DNA of 64,000 bases, taken from contig WIDE01000008.1 in the NCBI GenBank assembly GCA_015039315.1, positions 297,341 to 361,340 on the forward strand, in the 5' to 3' direction. Below are positions 12,135 through 24,670 of this stretch, piece by piece. Position numbers and translations under genes: made by a program. Under the pieces are notes generated by a model that saw only the letters and a program-made list of their open reading frames with translations, had not been told where the DNA came from and made no database searches. Positions within the stretch are counted from its first letter, which is position 1, and the number at the start of each line of letters is the position of its first letter. The DNA comes from Clavulina sp. PMI_390. Its lineage: Eukaryota; Basidiomycota; Agaricomycetes; Cantharellales; Hydnaceae.

Positions 12135-12364
12135 AGTGTTTGGATCTGCTTGGCCTGCATTCGACGAGCTTTATGCCGGTTAGGTGCGCGCTCGAGACTC
12201 GAAAAACAGGTCGCACTCCACAATGCCGCCCGCCAAGCACCCCCAAGGCCTTTGCCAGTGTTTGGATTTGCTTGGCCCGCATTCGACGAGCTTTATGCCG
12301 GTTAGGTGCGCGCTCGAGACTCGAAAAACAGGTCGCACTCCACAATGCCGCCCGCCAAGCACCT
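12135..12364. repeat. tandem duplication, period 122 bp, upstream of reductase gene 1
   Basis: Two nearly identical arms of about 108 bp start with AGTGTTTGGAT at 12135 and 12257. They share CATTCGACGAGC, GGTTAGGTGCGCGC and TCCACAATGCCGCCC. They differ at only a few bases and are separated by about 14 bp. The block ends about 90 bp before the start codon at 12455, inside the promoter. Confidence 0.93.
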
Positions 12365-12406
12365 TGATAGGATCCACAAGAGCCCCAAAGATATGACGAC
12401 CGAAAC

Positions 12407-12415
12407 TATATATAA
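12407..12415 (+). promoter_or_regulatory. TATA box of reductase gene 1
   Basis: TATATATAA lies about 40 bp before the ATG at 12455. Similar boxes precede the other two paralogues, which supports the chosen starts. Confidence 0.6.
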
Positions 12416-12454
12416 CCTTGGCCCATCCCATTTGACTCTCTACTTTTGCCGACA

Positions 12455-15400
12455 ATGTCTTTGGGTCGACTCCTCGCAGCTCGCGTAAATGCTGACCCTC
12501 ATGGAACTTATTCCCTCCTGGTGCCTTTTAGCGATCTTGAAAATGGTACCCCTCGATCCATTGAGTGGATCCATTTGAAGAGGGCAGTCACATATGCTGC
12601 ACACGTCCTGAACCCCCTCGATGAGAACGCCGTGCCTTCCAACTCTGGACGCGTCATTGCTATCCTTGCCGCTATTGACTCTCTCGTTTATCAAACCCTC
12701 ACCCTTGCGATCATGCAGTCGGGTAACATTGTACGGCTCCTACCCAAATCGAACCTCATAGGGAACGGGCACTAACACGACCACATATGCTTCGTCCATA
12801 GGTATTGCCGATTTCCCAACGTAACTCGCCAGCTGCTGTAGCCAATTTGCTTCTGAAAACCAACTGCCACGATGTAATTGTCGGTGGAGGATCTGCTGTA
12901 CATTCTCTCCTTGAAGAGACTGGAGCCCAGATGACCCATGACGCACCAAGCCATCACCTGAATATCATCCCAGTCCCAGCTGCCGCCGAATTGTACCCAC
13001 ATTTGGGCAATACGACCAAAAATATCGAACCCATGAAGGATTATCCACCTCCTGCAAATACCGATGACCTCGATGCACTTCGGTGCTATATTCATTCATC
13101 AGGCACAACTTCCCTTCCTAAACCTATCCCTATCACGGAACGATATCTACGCTATTCGACCCAAATCCCATGTAAGCGGATTACTTGAGCCCAATGATTG
13201 CGATCTCTAACCTCAATGGAACTCAGGCGTCAGAGACAATATTAGCCCCCTCTTAGCTGCCATGGCCATGCCTCCTTTCCACGTATTGGGCGTGCTCATC
13301 CAGATTGTCACGCCATTATTGACTGGGAAGCCCATCATGCTATGGGATATTGGGGAGGATGGAGAGCCAGCCCCATTAGCGACTCCAGAGACCACGATGC
13401 AGGCAATGCGCCGGTTCGGTGCAACTTCAGTGCTGGCAGTACCAGCTTTTCTGGTTGCTTGGTCTCGTGACGAGCAGGCGATCGAGTTTATGAAGTTGAT
13501 GGATTATGTGGTAAGTGCCTGTGCTGCCCTCTCTCCTTCTTGTGAGACTCTTCTGATCAAAGGTTATGGACTGTGCAGCTAACTGGAGGGGGCCCTCTAC
13601 CTGAAGAAATTGGCGACCGACTCGTCAAGCGAGGCGTTAATGTCGCGCAGGTCTATGGAGGTACGGAGTTCTTGAGCGGCACCGAGATAAAACGGGTCAA
13701 TCGTACACTCGACGAGTGGGGATGGTTTGAATGGGTCGACGAGTTTCCTGCGAGATGGGAAGAGCAAGATAATGGACTATTCGAATTGCAAGTCTTGGTG
13801 TGTAGCTTTCAGCCTTGCACTAAGGTATAGTGCTGGTTATGACGCCTTGACAGCAATCGAAGGATTTTCGTCCAGCCCTCTTCAATGCTGAAACACCAGA
13901 TGGGCCGGCATACGCCACGAATGATCTATTTATGCGTCACCCTACTAAATCGCACATGTATAAGATGTGAGTCCTAGCGTCACCTTGAGCGTCATGCTCA
14001 TGCTGATAGTTCGTCCAGGGTTGGCCGATTGGATGACCAGATAACGCTCGGTAAGTATTCCTGACTTTCAACTTCTAAATCCGCTCGCGTAGGAGGCTCA
14101 TCCTGTGACAGCGACGGGAGAGAAAGTGAATCCTGGTCCCATCGGTGTGTCCAGTTCCAACGGAGCGTTCCGCCCAGTGGCTAATGGATTGCGTTCATTA
14201 GAATTGGCGATGGCGGAAAGTCCTCTGATTACTGGGGCAGTATTGGTGGGGCGAGCCAAGAATCAGGTCGGCATCTTGGTCCAAACTAGCCAGGAGCATG
14301 ATGTCGAGCCCGGCGACTCCGAAGCGTTGGCTAGGTTCCGCAACCTCTTATGGTTAGTGGCTTTTTGTTCTCGGTCAATGGTCTGCTGATTGATTCCCTA
14401 CTTTAAACAATACAGGCCACACGTAGAGAAGGTCAATGCTCTTTCTGCTGGGTTCGCCATGGTCTTCAAGGAAACGATCATCTTGTCGGCCCCAAACAAG
14501 CCGTTTGCCAAGACACCTAAGGGGACCGTCCAGCGCAAGCGAACAGAAGAGCTATATACTGCCGAGATCGAAGATGCTTACGCCAAGATCGAGGAGGCCA
14601 AGGGAACAAATACCGCCAGTATCCCAGAAGCATGGACATTTGATATACTTGAACCATGGGTCCTCCAAGTAGTTGAGGAACTTGTACAACGTCCTGTCGA
14701 TCCCGCGAAGGACATGTTTGACCAGGGTGCGGATAGGTAAGTCCCCGTTTGACAGAAGACAGTCCCAGATGGTAATGGTGATATTATGCAGCCTTACGGC
14801 GACTCTCTTGCGCCTCCGTTGCATCAATGCTATGCAACAATTCCCTGATCATGCGGTATCCTCCAAGGCCCGTTCAATTGACTCCAATATCGCCTTCACA
14901 CATCCTTCTGTCTCTTCCTTGGCCGAATACCTGGCGTCGATCGTCTCCGCCGATTCTAACCTCAATAGCGAGAAGGAGGGGCATACCGAGCGTATGAAAT
15001 CGCTTGTGGAACAGTACACTGCCAATCTTCCCAATGTTCAAAGCTCTTCGATTCCTATCCAAAACCGAAAAGAGTCTGTTCTGATCACCGGGACGACCGG
15101 CGCCTTGGGCAGCGCGCTCCTCAAACAAGTCATTGAGAGTGATAGATTCGAGCACGTCTGGGCCCTCAACCGCCGAGGGTCCCGAGGAAGATCTGGGACG
15201 GAGCGTCAAAAAGCATCATTCATCGACAAGGGCATAGATACCTCTCTGCTTCAACGGAAGAAAGTCAGGATGATCGATGTTGATACCTCTGCTTATCATC
15301 TAGGCCTCAGTCTTGCAGAGTACGAACAAGTGCGCACCTTTTATTGCTCCACTGTGTGAATACAGCTGATCTCTTAACCCGATAGATATCCGGCTTAGTC

Positions 15401-16435
15401 ACCATCATTATACACAATGCATGGCGACTTGATTTCAACCTCACACTCCAGTCATTCGAACCACAGATCAAAGCAACTCGTAACCTGATCGACCTTGCGC
15501 TCTCCAGTCCCAACGCTTCCTCCATCAGATTCTTGTTCACTTCGTCTGTCGGGGTGTTTTCCGGCTGGGATCATCCTTCAGATCCTGTTCCCGAGGAGCC
15601 TATTGGCGACCCTCAAGTCAGTGTGGGGACCGGATATGGTGAATCTAAATATGTCGCTGAACAGGTACCGTTCATTCGCCTCCGTAACATGTGCGTTTAT
15701 GGCTGAGATGCACTGGACCCATCTTTTCCTTGTGTAGATTCTGGACCGAGTTCGTGGGCAGACTGGGCTCTCCACTACTTCGATTCGGCTAGGACAACTA
15801 AGCGGTAGTGTCAATGGGGCATGGTCAACTTCGGGCTGGTTCCCTATTCTTCTAAAAAGCTCATTAGCGCTACGCTGCCTCCCAGATTCTCCCGGGGTAC
15901 GTCCTTCCACTAATATTCCCTAAGTGGCTGTCCAGCCTAAACTACCTCGCTCATATTCTTCTAGATTGTATCCTGGATCCCAGTCGATGTGGCAGCCACT
16001 GCTGTCTTGGATGCCGCATTAACCGAAACTCCCCAAAGTGTGCTTCATATCTACCACCCAAGGCCGATCTCTTGGAAGAAAATACTAGAGGAGGCTGCAA
16101 CTGCTCTTCCGTCGGTGTCAGCAAAGGGTAGTGCTCTCCCCCTTATTCCCTTCCCAGAATGGCTTGCCAGACTAGAAGAGAAGAAAGCCGGTGATTTTGA
16201 GAAGATCCCAGCACTAAAACTTCTCTCGTTCTATCACACGTTTGCTGCTGGCGATGCTACGAACCGCGCGCTTCGTCCCAAATCCGCGAGCGAAAGGGAA
16301 GCATTCGGGCTCGTGAAGCTCAGCACGAAGAAAATGTGCCGGGTGTCCCCGACACTCGCAGGGCTCGAACCTCTCAAGGCGGAAGATGTGCATAGCTGGG
16401 TTGGCTATTGGGGCTCAATCGGGTTCCTAGCATAA
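12455..16435 (+). CDS. NRPS-like carboxylate reductase, A-T-R (paralogue 1)
   Basis: Thirteen exons give roughly 1,030 residues. An N-terminal adenylation domain (MSLGRLLAARVNADPHGTY) carries the phosphate-binding loop HSSGTTSLPKP, an MPPFHVLGV A4-like motif, VYGGTE and VGRLDDQI. The A10-like lysine region is KTPKGTVQRKRTEELY. A thiolation domain with DQGADSL follows, its serine codon split by an intron. The C-terminal thioester-reductase domain has NAD(P)-binding TGTTGALGSALL, then FTSSVGVFSGW and the catalytic-type GYGESKYVAE. The expected reaction is ATP activation of an acid, loading on phosphopantetheine and NADPH release as aldehyde or alcohol, in the cytosol. Substrate is unknown; FH in place of FD in A4 argues against an amino acid. 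The hydrolase at 16691 follows 255 bp downstream on the same strand. The start is the first ATG after the TATA box. Confidence 0.9.
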
Positions 16436-16690
16436 GGCCTCTCTCAATAGTGGCTCAAGCTCGATCAGTTATTCCGGAACGCTAACATTTACTGAATAAT
16501 GTCATACTATACAACCTAGTATAATACTAACGTTACACTATCATGGTTGTTCGCACTCGTCGCAACGAGGAGTAGAAAAACACCGTAATTCAATGGGAAG
16601 CATCCGTCCCGGCGATCGAGGCCGCGGCAGTTGAAGCTCGGATCCGAACTGCCAACATGAAGTTGAGCCTAACTGCCACTTTCGCATACC

Positions 16691-18371
16691 ATGGCTAGTA
16701 GCCTCCCAAGCCTTGAGCAAGAGATTCAGCCGACGAGATGGCCCTGGTTTCGGGTCTATCGTCAGCCATGGAAGACCATCTACCTCGCCTCACAGTTGTC
16801 CTACCATCACCTCGTCCGCAAGCCCTTCTCGGCCATCTTGTTCCTCATCCCCGCACTCAGACCAAATCCCAAATGGACATGGCAGCAGTCTCGCTTTGTA
16901 ACTCTACTCGGCGAATTCTTCCACATTGCGACGCAGGCTGGCCTCATTCATTCTAGAAAGGATATTCGAAAGGAAGATATGGCCTCAGCTGAGAAGTGTG
17001 GCAAGGATTGCCAAGGGAAGTTTGTGGATCCTGTTCTTGAGGACGATATAGTAGGAGAGATCAGGGAGATAATGGTCAAGAATGAGGTGCATCCTGCTGG
17101 TGTGCCTGCTTACTGGCGCGGTCACGGCATAGGCAACTCCCCCATCTCACCAGCCGGGGAGGATGAGAGGCTCGTCATTCACTTCCATGGTGGTGGCTAT
17201 GTGGTAAGCTTATATCCTCTCTGCGTGTTATTCTCCCCCCATCTCTCTGATATGCCGGCGCCGCTGTAGACGGGTTCTGCGCTTCAAGGGGAGGTGCCAA
17301 GTACAATACTCGCCCTCTCTCAGGCACATCCCTCCAAACCTATTTCTCGCGTGCTCGACGTCGACTATCGTCTCTGCAGAACAACGCCCCTCGCAGAACC
17401 CGCAAATGCCTTCCCTGCGGCGCTCCTCGATGCTGTGAGCGTAATGTACTATGCTGTCTTCGACCTAGGCTTCCATCCAAGGAATATCGTTTTCTCAGGA
17501 AACTCCGCTGGAGCACATGTCATTCTTGGTGCCACGAGATACCTGAGGGATGCTCCTCTCCCCGCTTCCAGGCTGAATGCTAAGGGTGTGCCCCATCACC
17601 TAGAAGGTGTCACATCTCTAATGCCTGGTGGTATGATTCTCATCGCCCCACTGTGTAATGTCGTGTCAATGTACTTTGAGCAAAGAAGCCCCGAGTCCTC
17701 CTTTGTTCGCAACGCGACAACCGACATCATTGGTCGACATGGTTAGCATAGTCTCCGTCACTATATTCCCTGCGCAGATAGAGGTCCTTGTTGGGTGGCA
17801 CTAACATCTCTTGGTTTCTACAGCCGATGACCAAACACGTCCAGAAATAAACTCATATGCGCTGCGCGGCTTCGCAGGAAAAGCTTTGACCCGGCATTCT
17901 CTGGCTCGCAATCCGTTTGTGTCTCCAGGCTCGGTTGATTGCCCTCTAACGATCTCAACGTCCAGCATGGACGGATCACCAGCGATCGAACGTCCTACGT
18001 TCGAGGGATATCCTCCCACATACTTCAGCTTCGGCGGGAAAGAGGTCATGAGTGACGAGATCCGGCTGTGTGCTCAAAGATTTGATAAACAATCCGCTCT
18101 CAAGGAGCTGCCTCTACCGAGTTCGGCACCCTCTGGCCTAGAGGGCAATCGAGGCCCACCCTCCGAGATGGCATCGACCGTCAAGCTCATTCCTGATCAG
18201 GAGGAGCTACAGCCGAAACCGTACCCTTGGATTGTGATGGATGAGGAGCCAGAGCTGTGGCATAACTTTGTCGCTATCAAGCCTCCCGGCCTCAAGGAGA
18301 GTCGAAGGACTCTTGAAAGCATAGTCGCGTGGCTAGCTGCATTGCCTCCAGCCAAAGAATGCCCTGTATGA
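16691..18371 (+). CDS. alpha/beta-hydrolase, HSL type (paralogue 1)
   Basis: Three exons (16691-17203, 17270-17741, 17824-18371). An N-terminal hydrophobic stretch after WFRVYRQPWKTIYL may anchor it to a membrane. The oxyanion-hole motif is HFHGGGYV, at the end of exon 1. The nucleophile elbow is SGNSAGAHV. The acid is probably in GGKEVMSDEI and the histidine in EPELWHNF near the C-terminus. This matches the hormone-sensitive-lipase/alpha-beta-hydrolase-3 superfamily of ester hydrolases. Fungal members include steryl-acetate deacetylases and secondary-metabolite esterases; which one applies is unknown. It sits just downstream of the first reductase gene in the same direction, and closely similar genes lie at 35419 and 40002. 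Exon junctions are at equivalent places in all three. Confidence 0.88.
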
Positions 18372-18596
18372 ACCCAGGCCTAGTTTTCTTAGTTGACTGC
18401 ACATCAAATCGCGCGTTATAGCCCCAGCTGTGAATCATTTATTCGATCAATGTTTTTTTGCCATATTTCGAGCATCTAGTTTTTACACTCACGTTAAAAC
18501 GGCTTCCCATCACCACAATCAATCCTTACCCCACGATATTGGCGCTGTAGCTGCCTCTGGCAACAGGTGACAGCGCGCAGTCACAGCGCGATCACT

Positions 18597-18827
18597 ATGG
18601 AGGACTCGGGACCGCGCGGCGAATCGCGAAAAAGTTTACTGACATTTTCACGACCCTCGGTTTTGTCGAGGTCCGAATCCTCCATCGCCCCATCTCGCAC
18701 ACACTATTTTCGGGATAGTCTAGTAACTAACCCCGCGCGACCTACAAGGGGCTTGAAAAAGCTGTCGCGAAATCACTCCAGTTATCTGAGTCCCTCTTCT
18801 AATGCGGATAGCCTTCAAAGTGATTAG
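18597..18827 (+). CDS. in-frame upstream ORF abutting the next start codon
   Basis: An ATG at 18597 opens 76 codons (MEDSGPRGESRKS..., serine- and arginine-rich) ending in TAG at 18825-18827. The ATG of the F-box gene follows at once, in the same frame. It may be a leader ORF, an N-terminal extension separated by an in-frame stop, or chance. No domain is recognised. Confidence 0.25.
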   Translation: MEDSGPRGESRKSLLTFSRPSVLSRSESSIAPSRTHYFRDSLVTNPARPTRGLKKLSRNHSSYLSPSSNADSLQSD

Positions 18828-20282
18828 ATGGCCGTAAAGTGTGCAAGCACCCTCGAGAAACTCGTGATTCGCGAAACCTGTTTCACAAAACCTTGTCCCA
18901 TCGAGGCACTTCCTCCCGAGATTATTGGCCATATAATCGAATGTACTACGGGGCCCGAAGATACGCGTCAAGTCCTTCGTCTGTCACACGTGTCCCCCAA
19001 GTGGAATGCAATCTGCTTGTCGCATTCTCGCCTTTTCACTCACGCAGATTGGGCACGCTGGGCACCCGAGTTGCTGCAACTTTGGTGCAAACATGCCAAG
19101 TATCGATCTCTATCAATCCAAATTAACGAAAAAGACACATTCCCATTTTCCAACGCGCTCAGTGATGAAGCTGGGAAATTAGGGAAGAAATTTTCACAGT
19201 CCCAAAGGGATTATGAGAAGAGGCTACTCGAGGCATTACGTCAAGCCGTTCCACATGCTGAGAGCCTCGAAATACAGTCGTACGAGAGACCCCATCATAC
19301 AATCCTCCTCGTAAGAGACCTCCTCGCACAAGCACGGCCTCATTTACGCCGTCTCAAACTTGGGTTCCCAGACGAAGACCGGAGTCCCGTCGACCCCCCA
19401 CTCGTTATCCTCTGCCCTGACCTACGTTGGTTATCGGTATCTGGTATCCACATCCAGTCCGAGCTGCCTCTCCTAGAGCTTAGCACGCTTGAATTCCATG
19501 ATATTTTTCATGAGGGGCCTGAGGCTGCGTGGTCCACGCTCTACGGCAGTATTCTTGCGTTCTGCGTAGCAGTGAAGAATCTCTCTATTACATTCTCGGG
19601 CAACACTATGATCATTGGCCCAAAAATACCACTTCCTCATGTTCAGAAACTCTCTCTCCATCAAGGGGAGTATCTTGGCAACTGGATCCCATACAAGTCC
19701 ATTTTAGGTCTCCTCCAATTCCCCAACTTAGAGGAGCTATCTCTCGAGGCTAACGAGCTTAGCTCGACGGGGTTCCTCGATACTCTAGTGGGTTTATATC
19801 CTCACATTTACTGGGACTTCGCCTAATCCCACGTTTTCTCTGACCACACTATCTCTGGATCAGGCTGCTCTTCCTGTTTCTATCTCCCATTTCCACATTC
19901 GCTCTATTTCATTCCGCGAAGCTGTTACTTTGCCTTTGATGGTTATGACCAAATTGCTTTCTTCGTCATATGGTTCACTCCTCGCACCCAGGCTACGTCA
20001 TGTTGGATGTTGGTTAGTGACGCCGGAGGACAGGGTGTGGCGGCAAGATATCCCATCTCTGCCCGCTCGGCCTGATCAACTAGAACTTGAGGAGATCGTA
20101 CTCAAAGTTTTGGCCCAAAGGAAGCTGGTGCAAGTCCAGTTGGTGGTGGTTTCGACTGCTTGCATCGAGTTGGCTGCGAGTTACGGCACCAAGGTCAATG
20201 TAAGGATATCCATCCTGTCAGCATGGTTCTGTTTATTAGTCTGACCCTATTCCTCCGATCCTAGAGTGAATACAAGTGCTGA
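18828..20282 (+). CDS. F-box/LRR-like protein
   Basis: Proposed three exons. Exon 1 is 18828-19787. Intron 1 is 19788-19863 (GTGGGT donor, CTGAC branch point, ATCAG acceptor). Exon 2 is 19864 to about 20200. The last intron starts with GTAAGG after GTKVN and ends TCCTAG, adding SEYKC and a stop at 20280-20282. An F-box is visible near residues 27-70 (IEALPPEIIGHIIECT ... LRLSHVSPKWNAICLSHSRLF), followed by leucine-rich segments such as LRRLKLGF and FPNLEELSLEANEL. F-box proteins are substrate adaptors of SCF ubiquitin ligases. Without intron 1 the frame would stop soon after 19788; the downstream frame continues the leucine-rich pattern, which supports the splice. It is convergent with the second reductase gene and is not closely related to the F-box genes at 37-46 kb. 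Confidence 0.7.
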
Positions 20283-20642
20283 GGATGGTCAGCCTTCGTG
20301 CCAGATACGTGTTCTAGTTTTTGGTGTTACCGATGATATAGCCCTTTTTGCTTATTTTCATCAGTATCACGCATCGCACTACTTCAACTACCATTTTTTG
20401 CCTAGATATCTTTGGGCTACGGTAATTGTGATTGAGGTTTCTTTTTGTGACAGGACACGTTAGGTCGCACAAAATATACTACTTTTCTTGGACGGTGCCA
20501 TAAGATCATTGGTCAATGTATACCCTATAGCAGGGTGTAAGCAATGCTGTGAAGGTATTTGAGGTATCGTTCGCAATGTCCGATTCCACAAGAAGCATCG
20601 TAACATCTCGAGCGACCTGAGCCGCTAAGAACGTTGTGCAGC
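20283..20642. other. convergent 3' intergenic region
   Basis: This is the space between the F-box gene and the end of the second reductase gene. It is AT-rich and has no supported feature. Confidence 0.4.
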
Positions 20643-23600
20643 CTATGGGAGAAACCCAACTGATCGCCAGTGCTCAATCCAATGTTGCACATCCTTCACA
20701 GAGATCGCATTGAGGCGATCCAAGGTCGGGGAGACACGTCTCATCTTGTCCGTTGCCATTCTTACAACGCCGAATGCCTCTCTTTGGCCGCATACTTCCG
20801 CGGCAAGCTGACGATTCGCCGCATCTCCGGTAGCCATACCACGGTAGAATGGGAGTAGCTTGACTCCAGGGATTTTGTCGAAGTTATCAGGTCTGCTGAC
20901 CTCTAGTCGTGCTTGCCACTCAGAGAAGGGAACGAGAGGGAGAGTCTTGCCGTCCTCAGACATTGCAAGAGCATTTGCTGCTGCCTCCAGTATGGCCTTC
21001 CAGGGCATGGGTCTGGGATGATAGATATGGAACACCTTTTCAGGCCGAGCAGCCGTTGCAGCATCTAGGACAGCGGTAGCGGCTGCATCAACAGGGATCC
21101 ATGATACAGTCTATTGAGGTAATGACGCATTAATGGCGGCTATACAGCAGGGTGCAATTTTGGTGAAGGTAACATACCCCAGGAGAATCAGGGAGGCAAC
21201 CAAGGGCAACTGAGCTCTTCAAGAGTATAGGAAACCAGCCGGTGGTTGCCCAAGAACCATTCGAGCTTCCACTTAGCTGCCCTATTCTTATCGAGGTTGT
21301 AGTGAGTCCAGTCTGTGATTCAGCGTGTTCCAAAATCTAAGAACGTTAGACTGGGTGAGCAAGTTCGGTTACAGGAACGAAAACGGCATGAGTATGCACC
21401 TTCTCGGCGACATACTTGGATTCGCCATATCCAATGCCCACGCTAGTTTGAGGATCGTTGATTGGTTCCTCGGGAGCAAGATGAGACACATCGGTCCAGC
21501 TAGGAAACACGCCAATAGACGATGTAAATACGAATCGCAGTGAAGAAGCATTTGGACTAGAGAGCGCCAGGTCAATCAGATTTCGGGTTCCTTTGATCTG
21601 CGGCTCGAATGATTTTAGGGCTAGATTGAAATCAAGTCGCCACGCATTGTGTACAATGATGGTCACCGAGTTGGAGATCTGAAGGGTAGTCAATACTCCA
21701 TCGATAAGTAGAGTATTCAAAAGTCTGTGCGTACCTCCTCGTAGTCGGAAGAGCTGAGGCCCAAATGATCGGCGGAGGCGTCAACATCAATCATCCGGAC
21801 CTTCTCATGCCGAAGCAGAGAGAGATCCAAGCCCTTGTCAGAGAAGGAGGCTTGTTGACGCTGCATCCCAGAATTTCCTGGCGGACCTGGCCGGTTGAGT
21901 GCCCACACACGCTCGAATCGACTGCTCCCAATGACTTGTTTGAGGAGAGCGCTTCCCAAAGCGCCTGTTGTCCCAGTGATGAGAATTGAATCTTTGTGTA
22001 CAACTCCAGCCTCCTCGTTCTGAAGGTCGTTCAACGCCTTTGGCGGAGACATTGCGAGACCGTTTGGAAGGTCGGCGATGTATTTTTGGACCAAATTTTC
22101 CATGTTCTGCACGTGGTCGTTCTTGGCATCTACAATGCTCGTGTTGTCTGATGAGACAATCGAGATGAGATACTGGACCAACGAGGATATCGTAGGATGT
22201 GTGAAGACGACATCAGCGTCAAGCAAACGCGCTTTAGATGATACGGATAAATCCGGAAAACGCTGCATGGCATTATTGCAGCGAAGTCGCAGAAAGGTCG
22301 CGGTTAGACTATAGGAATGTATTAGCTACATCCGTCGCTCCGTTTGACCCTTGAGATGCCCACCTGTCAGCGCCTTGGTCAAACAAATCTTTTGATGGAT
22401 CGATTGAGCGCTGCACAAGCTCCTCGACAACGGATAAGATCCAAGCTTCAAGTGCAGCAGCTGTCCATGCCTCAGGGAATGCACCGTCTTCTCCCCCTTT
22501 CGCCTGTTCAATTGCAGCGTAAGTTTCTTTGATCTCGGCAGCATAAAGCTCCTCTGTTCGCTTGCGCTGGACGCTCCCCTTTGGCGTTCTGGCGAAAGGT
22601 TTAGTTGGATCTGCTAGAATGATCGTTTCTTTGAAAATCTTTGCAAATCCAGCGGATCTGGCATTGACATTTTCCACGTGAGGCCTGGAAGCTACGGTCA
22701 GCCTACGCCAGGGCTAAAAGAGAACAGCATTGCTTACCATAGCAGCTTGCGAAAAGCAGCCACATCGCTAGGGCTGTTTGGATCGACTTGGTATTCTGGG
22801 GCAGGTTGGACTAGAATAGCGACTTGATTCTTGGCACGTCCTAGCAGGACTGCCACAGAGACTAAAGGGCTCTCTGAAATTGCGAGCTCTAGTAGTAGTG
22901 AATATGCATATTATATGAGTGGAGTTCGATGATACTGTACGTCCCTAGCACGAACCAATGGGTGCTGGATTGACTTTCTCTCCCGTCGCTGTCCAGTGAA
23001 GAACAGACTCCGTATGAGTGGCACGCTCCATGCGAATGAGAAGGAGACTAACCAAGCGTCACCTGATCATCTTGTCGACCGACCCTGTAGGAAATAGAAA
23101 TATCAATGAGAGCAACTCCTCGATACTCAGTCCTGTTGGATTCACATTTTGTATAGAGTTGGTTTGGTGGGGTGACGCATGAACAGATCGTTTGTGGCAT
23201 ATGCTGGTCCATCAGGGGTATCCACATTATAAATGGAAGGGTGGAACTCTTTTGATTCCTAATAATAAATCGTATCAGCCTCATCGGTGGGAGGTGCTTA
23301 GCAACCTATCAGCTGCTTCAGCTGACGTACAAGTATTTGCAACTCGAACAATCCATTATCCCGCTCCTCCCATCGAGTAGGATAGTGTTCTGCAAATTCA
23401 AGCCACTCCCACTCCTCCGGTGCGCGATGAATCAGTTTTACCTCCGTGCCGCTGAAGATCTCTGTACCACCATGGGTCTGTACTATATTCACGCCGTTGT
23501 GCACGAGCTCGTCGCCAATTTCCTTAGGGAGCGGGCCACCACCAGTAACCTACGTCCATTAGGAACATCGTGAGGGAGTTCCCAATGGAAAGAGAGTGAG

Positions 23601-24670
23601 TACTCACGACATGATCCATCATCTTCATATACCCGATCGCCTCCTTGTCGCGAGACCAAGCAACCAAGAAAGCTGGTGCCGCGAGCACCGAAGTCGCTCC
23701 AAATCTACGCATTGCCTGCATAGTAGTATCGGGAGTCGCTACAGGGGCAGGTTCTCCATCACGCACTACATCCCAAAGAAGGATAGGGTTTCCATTTTGC
23801 AGCGGGGTTGTGATATGGATGAAAACCCCCATGAGATGGAAAGGTGGCATGGCCATTGCGGCTGAGAGAGGACTAGTGTTGTCCCTGATACCTGGTTGCT
23901 CCTGGGTGAGAACGCAGATGTCTTGGCGAATGGGACAATCATCACACTTACCAGGCACCTTGTTCGCATAACGCAGTTGCTTCTCCGTGATTGGGATAGG
24001 CTTTGGAAGAGAGGTTGTACCTGATGAATGAATATAGCACCTGAGTGCAGTGAGGTCATCGACGTTGGTGGGAAGTGGGTAATCTTGAGGCGAATTTGCA
24101 CTATCCGCCATGGTGCCTAAGTGTGGATAGAGCTTCGCGGCAGAAGGGACCTGGATAATATTCAAGAGATAGCCTGGTGCGTCGCGGGCCAAATAGGCTT
24201 TGGCCTCGTCCAAGAGTGAATGTACAGCAGATCCACCACCAACCATCACATTGTGGCAGTCGGTCCTTCGAAGCAAGTTGACCACCGCTTCTGGCGAGTT
24301 GCGCTGGGAGATGGGCAACGCCTGTGCGTTATTCGTGCGAAAGTAAGTCGTGTGTGAAGGGGGATCCTCTGAACAGCGAAGGTGGGATGCGTACAATGCT
24401 GCCCGACTGCATGATTCCAAGGTTCAGAGTTTGGTAGACAAGATAGTCGGTTGCAGCGAGGATTGCGATCACGCGCCCTTGATCGGAGGGTACACCATGC
24501 TCGTCAAGGGGGTTTACAATGTGTGCGGCACAGTCGACTGCTGCCTTGAAGTGCATCCATTCGACTGATCGAGCCGAGCCAGTCTGGAGTTTTCCAAAAG
24601 GCGCCAGGAGGGCATAGGTGCCATGAGGGTCCGTTTTGGAACGTTCTGCAAGGAGGCGAAACCACGACAT
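20643..24670 (-). CDS. NRPS-like carboxylate reductase, A-T-R (paralogue 2)
   Basis: A close paralogue of the gene at 12455, on the opposite strand and with matching intron positions. It starts MSWFRLLAERSKTDPHGTY at 24670 and ends GFLP-stop at 20643. The adenylation domain shows HSSGTTSLPKP, MPPFHLMGV, THGGTE in place of YGGTE, and VGRQDDQ. The thiolation serine is in GADSL, again split by an intron (AG|T). The reductase domain has TGTTGALGSALL and GYGESKYVAE. No frameshift or premature stop is seen, so it looks functional. It would have the same chemistry as paralogue 1, perhaps with a different acid given changes around the adenylation pocket. Upstream lies a gene-poor stretch of 2.7 kb. 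Confidence 0.88.

Larger units (their letters stand above)
10683..12454. other. long intergenic region with assembly gap
   Basis: Divergent upstream space between SPF1 and the first reductase gene. It contains the unknown bases at 11660-11941, a tandem repeat at 12135-12364 and a TATA box at 12407. No coding region is supported. A frame that crosses the unknown bases is only an artefact of the gap. Confidence 0.5.

Noticed and set aside
18828..19826. Single-exon model of the F-box gene ending at 19826
   Set aside because: A GTGGGT/CTGAC/CAG intron at 19788-19863 restores a continuing leucine-rich frame, so the single-exon end looks like intron readthrough.
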